64,000 nt of DNA from Desmodesmus armatus (lineage: Eukaryota; Chlorophyta; Chlorophyceae; Sphaeropleales; Scenedesmaceae), in the NCBI GenBank assembly GCA_007449985.2, contig VIIQ02000592.1:186001-250000 (forward strand). The letters are read 5' to 3'. Shown here piece after piece: positions 57,901 to 64,000 of this stretch. Numbering within the stretch: the first letter of the stretch is position 1; every line of letters begins with the position of its first letter. The notes beneath the pieces are model-generated. The model was not told the DNA's origin and did no database searches. It saw only the letters and a program-made list of their open reading frames with translations. The position numbers and the translations under genes are program-made.

Positions 57901-60900
57901 TCCCTGCAGGAGAGCTATTCCTGGGCCTGCATGAGGAGACGCTGCCCAGTCTGATTCTGAGTCTTGGCCAGGCAGCCAGCACTGCAGGAGACAGCGGCCT
58001 GAGCTCCCCTGGGCTGCTAGCTGACCCTCAGAGCCGACACAGGCTCCTCACCCACTGTCAGGAGGTTCTTACCTCAGTGGGGTCACTGGATGGGGTAGCC
58101 AGGGCTTGCTACTCCCACAGCAGGGCCAGCGGCAGCAATGGCGGCAGCAGCAGCAGTGCGACAACAGGGCAGCTCCTCAAGCCCTTTGCTGAGCGCTTTC
58201 TGTCAGCCCCCAGGCACAGCATCCGGCAGTTTGTAGCTACACAAATCTCGCTGCACACCCAGCAGCACGCGCGCAGTGCTGCTGCTGCGGGGTGCTGTAC
58301 AGCCACAGCCCAAGAAGCCCCAGGGCAGGTGGGCCTGTGGTGTGTCACGACCAGGTCAGGCAACAACACCCTCATCGCTCCTTTGTTAGAGGGCCTGGCC
58401 AGCGTGACAGAGCTGCTGCTGCAGCAGATCAGGTCTGAGAGTGAGCTCAGGCACCAGCTCACCACCTTCCTGAGGACAGCATCTGCAGCAGACGCTGGCA
58501 CCACTGCCAGCACAGCAGCATGCAGGGGCAGTGCAGGACAGGCTGAGCTCCTCGTGCTGCATGCAGATGTTCCTGCAGCCTCAGCACAGCTGCGGCACCT
58601 GCGCAGCCTCGTGCTGGAGTGCATCCATGCAGCAGGCCTCACAGCTGCACCCCCGGCCTTCAGGCACGCTGCGGCAGCCGGTGCTGCTGCTTCATGGAGC
58701 AGCAGCATCTATGCCATTGATGATTCTGCCGACAAAGCAGCCGAGCAGCAGCCAGGCCGCACCGCACCCCTTGTGGCTGTGTGCGTGGTGTGCCACGTTC
58801 CAGTTGCTGCAGCTGCGAGCAGTCATGCTCGCGCTGCCATTGGCAGTGCAGCAGGTCAACGGTCAGACCAGCAGGCGCCTGGCAGTAGCAGGCCTGCAGT
58901 AACCCCGCCCCAGCCAGCCACAGTTGTTGAGGATGGCTGGCAGGCAAACTACCTCGGCAGCTGGCAGCTGGTGACCATAGATGCTGTGGAGGGGGTGCAG
59001 CCATGGCTGTGGCAGCTGCTGTGCAGCAGCATCAACGCGGCAGCAGGGCTGCCGCTGCCGGCGCTGTGTCCAGCACAGGCTGATGTGTCTCTTGCCAGTG
59101 CTGCACCGTTGGAACCAGCAGCACCAGTAGCAGATGTCAGCTTGCTGGCCAGGGTGTGCGTAGCTGCCCTGCCGCTTGAGCAGCTTATGCGCTCAATGCT
59201 GCTGCGTGTGCTGTGCAGCCTGCCGTACCCCAACACGCAGCAGGCAGCTCTGCGTATCAAGACACTGGCAGACAAGCTGCTAGCAGCGTCCCCAGCAGCA
59301 GCTAGCAGTGCTGAGTCTGTGCCACAGGGTTTGTGGGCCACTCTGCGGGCTGCTGTGTGCAGCCGCATGCTGCAGTGGGGCGGCTGGGACCAGCTTGCTG
59401 TCCTGCAGCCGGCAGGAGATGCAGCAGCTTTGCAGATGCACGGAAGCTTTGTCACAGCTGCTGAGGCTGTCGTGACTGGGGAGGTGTGCAGGCTGCTGGG
59501 CCAGCTGCTGCTGGGCCTTGAGGCACACCATGCGCTGGACTCGTACTGGGACGCCCAGCCCAAAACGCAGCAGGTAAGTGCATGTGCGGTTCGCACTGGC
59601 TTGTTTTTGCAGCTTGCCATATTTTTGCTCACCATCCACCATGGATGGTGTGCTAACGGCAGCGTGCCAACGTGTAGAAGCAGCGCATCGCTTTGATCCG
59701 TCCCGCCGAGGGCCGCGCGAGCTAGCAAGGTATCAAAAGTTGAATTAGCGGGTGCCAAAAACTGTGTGTGTGTGTGTGTGTGTGTGTTGTCTGTCACAGG
59801 TGGTGCTCGAGCTGCTGTGCAGTGGCGACTTCAGCGTGTCCAGCCAACCCCAGGCGACAGTGCAGCTGCCGCTCTTGAGCCTGCAGCTGCCTGTCAGCGG
59901 GCTTTGCTACAGCAGGCTACAGGCCGCCAGTAGCAGGTTCGATGAGCTGCAGCTCAGCCATCTGCTGGCAGAGGCCCAGCCAGACACAGCTGCTGCTGCC
60001 AGGCATGCCAGCAGCAGCCCTCATGTTGAGCAGCTTCAGTACCGTCTGGATGCTTTGCTGGTGGATGCGCTGCACAGCAAGGGCTTGGCAGACGTCCTCG
60101 CTCAGCACCCCAATGAATTTGCAGAGGACTTGCTGCTGCTGTCTCTAGCAGAAGAGGGGCTGGTCAGCAGCTTCTGCAGTCAGCAGCTTGGGCGTGATGC
60201 AGCAGCCCAGGCAGCGGCAGAGTCAACCAACACGGGTAGCAGCAGCAGCAGCCGTAGCGGCAGTGACAGCAGCGGCACCAGCAGTGGTATCAAGCCGCTG
60301 TTGGAGCTGCTGAGGCTGCTGCTGCTCAGCCGCAGACCGCCAGGACTGCGCAGCATGCAGCACCCTGTGCTGTGGATGATGCTGATCCAGCAACAGAGGC
60401 AGTACCTGCAGGCCTTTGCCCACATCTGCTCAGCAGCAGCAGCAGCGCCGGCACCAGGACCTGCACCAGCGGGGCCTATCGGCAGCGGACAGCCAGTGTG
60501 TGTGCCAGCTGCCAGCGTGACCCCAGCTGCAGCCACCAGCAGCGCAGATGCGCTGGCCATACCGCTCAACCAGCTAGATGCACTTGTGTGGCAGCTGTAC
60601 CAAGCAATGCTGCCTACCCAAGCTACCCTAGCTGGCAGCTCCGGGGTGGAGGGTTGGAGGGTGGCCTGTGCTGACACCCTACAGCATCTGGTAGTGCTGC
60701 AGCCGCTGCTGTCAGCACACAGCAAAGCCCTGGCCCAGAATCTAGAGTGTGTCCTGCAGCTGGCAGCAGCAGCATTGCAGCATGCAAGCGCTGCAGCAGC
60801 TGACAGCGGCATGGCTGATGGCCAGCTGCTGCAGCTGCTGGAGCAGCAGCTGAATATGCTTGCGCAGCAGCTGCAAGGAGGCTCACAGGCAGTAGCTGAT

Positions 60901-63900
60901 GCAGCCACGCTTGGCACTGTGCTGGCGTGTGTGCAGCAGCTGCAGCAGGCCGGCAGTGCTGTTACAGGCAGCCGCAACGGTTGCTATGGCCGCTTTGTGG
61001 GTTGGCTTCTTCAATGCACTCTAGATGTGCTGGTAGCCGACACACACCTCTTGGCTGCGAACCCTGCCACCACTGCAGCTCCCAGCACCCCCAGCAGCAA
61101 CACCAGCAAGCTGTCGGAGCTACTGCAGCTAGTTGCCAACGTCCTGCTGCAACCGCAGTGCACGGCAGCCTTGCTGCCTCAGCTGCTGCAGCTGCTGACG
61201 CTCTCAGCAGTGGATAGCTGGCAGGACCTGCTGGGAAGCAACATGCAGTGTGTCAGCAGGCAGTGTCCAGTATGGAACAGCTTGCAGGCCAGCCTACAGG
61301 GCTGCAGCCCTGACGACACACAAGTGGCCCTGCTGGTAACAGCAGTGCAGCAGCGCTGGTTCAGCGGGGATCTGTTGGAGCTTCTTGGACCAGTGTCACC
61401 AGACCATGCAGCGGGTGCAGGTGCAGCTGCGAGTTGCATCGAGGCCGCTGGGCGGCTACTGTGCAGACAAGACACAGAGCCTGCGCAGCTTGCAGTGGCG
61501 GTAGCGTTCTTGAGGGCGGTCGTGGATACCGTAGCGCCTGCACTTGCAGCACCAGCAGTGGCGGTGGAGGCTGCCGTCAGCAGCGCAACTGCAGCAGCAG
61601 CTGCTGCATCCAGCTCAAGAGGCTTCGGTTGGGCGTGGCTGCCCTCCACAGCTGCTGCTGGTACCAGCAGCATAGTGGGTGCCGGTGACAACAGCAGCAG
61701 CAGCCTGCTGGGTCCGCTAGCCAAGCTGCTGGCCAAGCACAGGGAGTCTGAGCGGGTTCACAGCTTGCTGCTGTACCTTCTGAAGGTCATAAAGGGTGAT
61801 GAGCCCTTCACAGTGCTGCAGCAAATAGCCCAGGGCATTGCACAGCATGCCAGGCACCCCCTGCAGCCGTGCTTCTCTCAGCTTCTTGGCCCTGTAGCTG
61901 CAGCGGACGGCGCAGACCAACACCAACAGCAGCTGCTGCTGCCCCTAGACCCCTACCAAGGGGTGCCCGGGTATGGTCAGGTGCAGCAGCTGCTAACACA
62001 GGCTGCAGGGTTCCCTGCTTCTGCTGGCGAGCTGCTACAAGGCAAGATTCGCGAGGCAAGCACAGGCAGTGCAGCTGCTCAGCCGCTGCTTGCTGCTGTC
62101 AGCCGGCAGCTGTACCTCACCTGGGGCCTGCAGGGTGGTGGTCTGAGCGAGGGGATGGCAGCGATGCGTGGTGTACTGGAGAAGCTGCTACAGGAGCAGC
62201 CAGGGCAGGCAGCTGCTGGTCAGCTCCTGCAAAGCTTTGTGCGGAATAGGTGGCATGATGGCGGCAGCTCTAGCAGTGGGAGCGGCAGTGGTGGGATGAT
62301 GTGTCTGCAGCCCAACGCCTCCCAGCAGCAGCTGTACCTGTGCGCCATCTCAGCACACCTTGGAGCAATGCTGGTGTCCTCAGCAGGCAATGGCGCTGGC
62401 AGCGGCAGCGCTGCTAGCAGCAATGGTGCCAGCAGCAGCAGCGGCGGCCGTGGTGCTGGCAGCAGCACTTTGCTTGCGCCGCTGCTGATGTACCTCACTG
62501 ACCCTGAGTCTGCCGCCCAGCAGCTGATGCTTGGCATGCCTGGCGATGAGGCCACACAAGTCCTCAACAGTACTGCAGGACAGGTGGATGCTAGTGCGGT
62601 GTACAGGTGTGCCTGCGGCATGAAGTACCTCATTGGGGAGTGCGGCAATCCAGCAACTGCTCGCCCTTGCCCCAACTGCACACGCACACTAGGCGGCAGC
62701 GGTCACACACCAGCACAGGGACAGGCCATTGTAGGCAGGACAGGGGCGCTGACGGAGCAGCAGCAGCGAGGGTTTGTCAGCACGATCATCGCCGCTGACA
62801 GTACCACAGGGCAGGTGTCCGCCGCTGTAGCTACCCTGGGGGTTAGGGGCCTGAGCCCTAGCAGCTGCCAGCTGCTGCGGCTGCTGGTGCATGCCGCACT
62901 GCTGCTAGGGAGTGCAGCGGGGGTGCAGCCCCCAGGGGCTCTGAGGAGGCTCCTGGGTGCTTCTAGTGATGCAGCAGCGCAGGAAACTGTGCAGCAGGTG
63001 CTGCAGCAGCAGTGGCAGCTGCTGCGGGTGTCATGCCAGGCCAGTGAGGAGCAGCTGCTAGCAGTGGTGCACTCAGCCATACATGCACTTGGCGAGGTTT
63101 CATCTCCGCAGTCTCAAGGCCAGGGTGCTGCCTTAGTAGCTGCAGGCCGTGCCTGGCAAATGCTGACCAGCGACAGTGACCGGCGCGCGTGGGAGCAGGC
63201 ATTCCAGCAGCACGTGGCTTCGCCCCTCACATCAGACCCTTCCAGAGCCCTGCAGCAGCTTCTGTCTGCCAGGGATGCAAATGTGAGCGGGCCTCAGGCT
63301 GACGCAGCAGCAGCAGCAGCGCCCGCACAGCTGTATGTGCAGTGTGCCGTACAAGAGGGCCTGGATATTACTGTCTCCAGCAGCTACCGCCGCCTGCACC
63401 TACCAACGCTGTTCAGAAGCATCGCCCACCAGCCGTTCCTAGGGGCCCTCGCTGCCCACTTCTGGGCAGACCCTCAGAATGCACAGCGGTACCCTGTAAC
63501 GCTGGCAGTGTTGCAGGAGCAGCAGCAGCAGCAGGGGCTGCAGCTGCTGCCGCACCTCAGCACGCTTGCAGGTTTTGAGGCAGGGTTCAGGCGGCGCTGG
63601 GGCGGCGTGCTGAGCCGTGCTGAGGCCCGTGCAGTGCCGCTGCTGACCCTCCTGCAGTCAAGCAAGGCCGGCAGGGGCACAGCAGCAGCAGCACTAGCGC
63701 CAGCAGGCAGCGATGCTGAACAGCAGCAACAGCAGCAGCAGGCTCCCAATCAAGCTGCTGCTGAGTTTGTCGCAGCTTGGAATGCAGTTGGCAGGGTCAC
63801 CAACAGGTATGAGTGCAAGGATATTGAGGTGCCTGTGCTGGAGCTGCAGACTGCACCAGCAGCAGTTGCCTGCCTGGCTGCCCGTGATGAGGGGCTGCTA

Positions 63901-64000
63901 CTGCTTGCAATGCTGTCAGAGCTTGCACAGAGGCAGAACAGGTTCCTGCAGGCAGCCACAGGTCAGGAGCAGCAGCCCGCAGCAGCCGCTGCCTCCAACA
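42973..64000 (+). CDS. RNF213: RNF213/mysterin-like giant AAA protein with RZ zinc finger (3' end outside the window)
   Basis: Thirteen exons: 42973-47881, 48071-51540, 51729-52054, 52465-52707, 52999-53431, 53685-53786, 54189-54335, 55903-56021, 56250-56526, 56747-56847, 57080-57208, 57497-59573 and 59800-64000 (open). They give more than 5,500 residues, all in phase. RNF213 is a dynein-like AAA machine with E3 ubiquitin-ligase activity. Two active-type ATPase units are clear: MGDTGCAKTSLLSF with VVLNVHGGTT and VWLFLDEANT (about 2739-2800), then VGKPGSSKSLA (~3128) with VVLLDEVGLAEISPHNPLK. A degenerate P-loop ELPGQGKTAAA lies at ~2300. Further hallmarks are VYTVNPLPETAMDHVWDFGV, ASFIRSCGQ-type arm, VVGISNWAQDAAKVNR, LYDMLNQNY...GGQRN and PSLLNRFEKQWL. 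The RZ finger CACGMKYLIGECG...CPNC lies at ~5047. The ~1600-residue N-terminal arm is Gln/Ala-rich with GGGGGSKKKKKR. I found no RING. The acceptor of exon 7 is uncertain. The ATG chosen follows an upstream acceptor at 42949. Confidence 0.9.
53955..54013. repeat. Palindromic 23-bp tandem repeat in an intron
   Basis: A 23-base unit made of CCACTACTAGTGG plus CTACTACTAG is present twice (53955-53977 and 53978-54000), with a partial third copy to about 54013. Each unit contains the palindrome CCACTAcTAGTGG, so single strands can fold. It lies in intron 6 of the RNF213-like gene. Confidence 0.8.
54463..55746. mobile_element. MITE/foldback-like element in an RNF213-like intron
   Basis: The left edge (CGTCTCTAAAAGTTTGG) and the reverse complement of the right edge (GCGTCTCTAAAGTTGGG) form terminal inverted repeats about 1.28 kb apart. 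Blocks of about 180-210 bp at each end (54463-54640 and 55538-55746) are packed with GATGTC/GACATC words and are themselves self-complementary. The element has no transposase frame, so it would be non-autonomous. No clear target-site duplication was found. It accounts for most of the 1.57-kb intron 54336-55902, while neighbouring introns are about 100-400 bases. Confidence 0.6.
59763..59786. repeat. (TG)12 microsatellite next to a splice acceptor
   Basis: Twelve TG units end 13 bases before the acceptor CTGTCACAG at 59799. They form part of the pyrimidine/GT tract of intron 12 of the RNF213-like gene. Confidence 0.9.

Noticed and set aside
1..64000. Bacterial or organellar origin, biosynthetic operon, tRNA or rRNA genes
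   Set aside because: Dense spliceosomal introns, nuclear gene families and the absence of any tRNA or rRNA pattern that I could recognise argue against this.

Overview
This window looks like nuclear DNA of a green alga, probably a chlorophycean. Genes are broken by many short GT-AG introns (acceptors mostly TGCAG, donors mostly GTGAG or GTRNG). Coding exons are full of CAG/GCA runs that give polyglutamine and polyalanine. TGTAA, the usual green-algal polyadenylation signal, occurs near several gene ends. The gene set (SPD1/Ycf45-like plastid ATPase, transit-peptide FAD oxidoreductase, ORMDL, LPCAT-type acyltransferase, PP2C, penta-EF-hand protein) fits the green lineage. Exons were joined by hand. 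In eight genes the splice phases close into one frame across all or nearly all joins, which is the main support for the models. No tRNA, rRNA, CRISPR array or bacterial-style operon was seen.

Layout. 1-842: 3' end of an unrecognised plus-strand gene, preceded by a CTGCC-rich minisatellite holding a decayed copy of its last exon. 1942-10314 (minus): a 2083-residue protein with twelve CCHC zinc knuckles, Trp-spaced repeats, three PPGF motifs and two GYF-like repeats. 11288-16738 (minus): a 15-exon FAD-dependent amine oxidase/phytoene-desaturase-like enzyme. 17065-21754 (plus): a second multi-knuckle, polyQ protein whose ATG is apparently split by an intron. 23728-24493 (minus): ORMDL. 25402-26420 (plus): penta-EF-hand protein. 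27888-30613 (plus): lysophospholipid acyltransferase. 31703-34267 (plus): PP2C phosphatase with a duplicated N-terminal exon. 37477-41022 (minus): SPD1/Ycf45-like P-loop ATPase. 42973-64000 (plus, runs off the window): a giant RNF213/mysterin-like AAA protein with an RZ zinc finger.

Two themes stand out. First, a five-knuckle CCHC module, always with an enlarged third knuckle, occurs four times in two divergent genes that flank the FAD enzyme. One of these genes also carries both GYF-like repeats and the PPG-phi motifs that SMY2-type GYF domains bind, so it may fold back on itself or self-associate. Second, the alga has an RNF213-type protein of at least 5,500 residues in which I find no RING finger, and its RZ finger lacks the usual GH histidine. 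One intron of that gene holds a TIR/foldback element. ORMDL (sphingolipid control) and the acyltransferase (phospholipid remodelling) are near neighbours, but nothing in the sequence shows that they are co-regulated.
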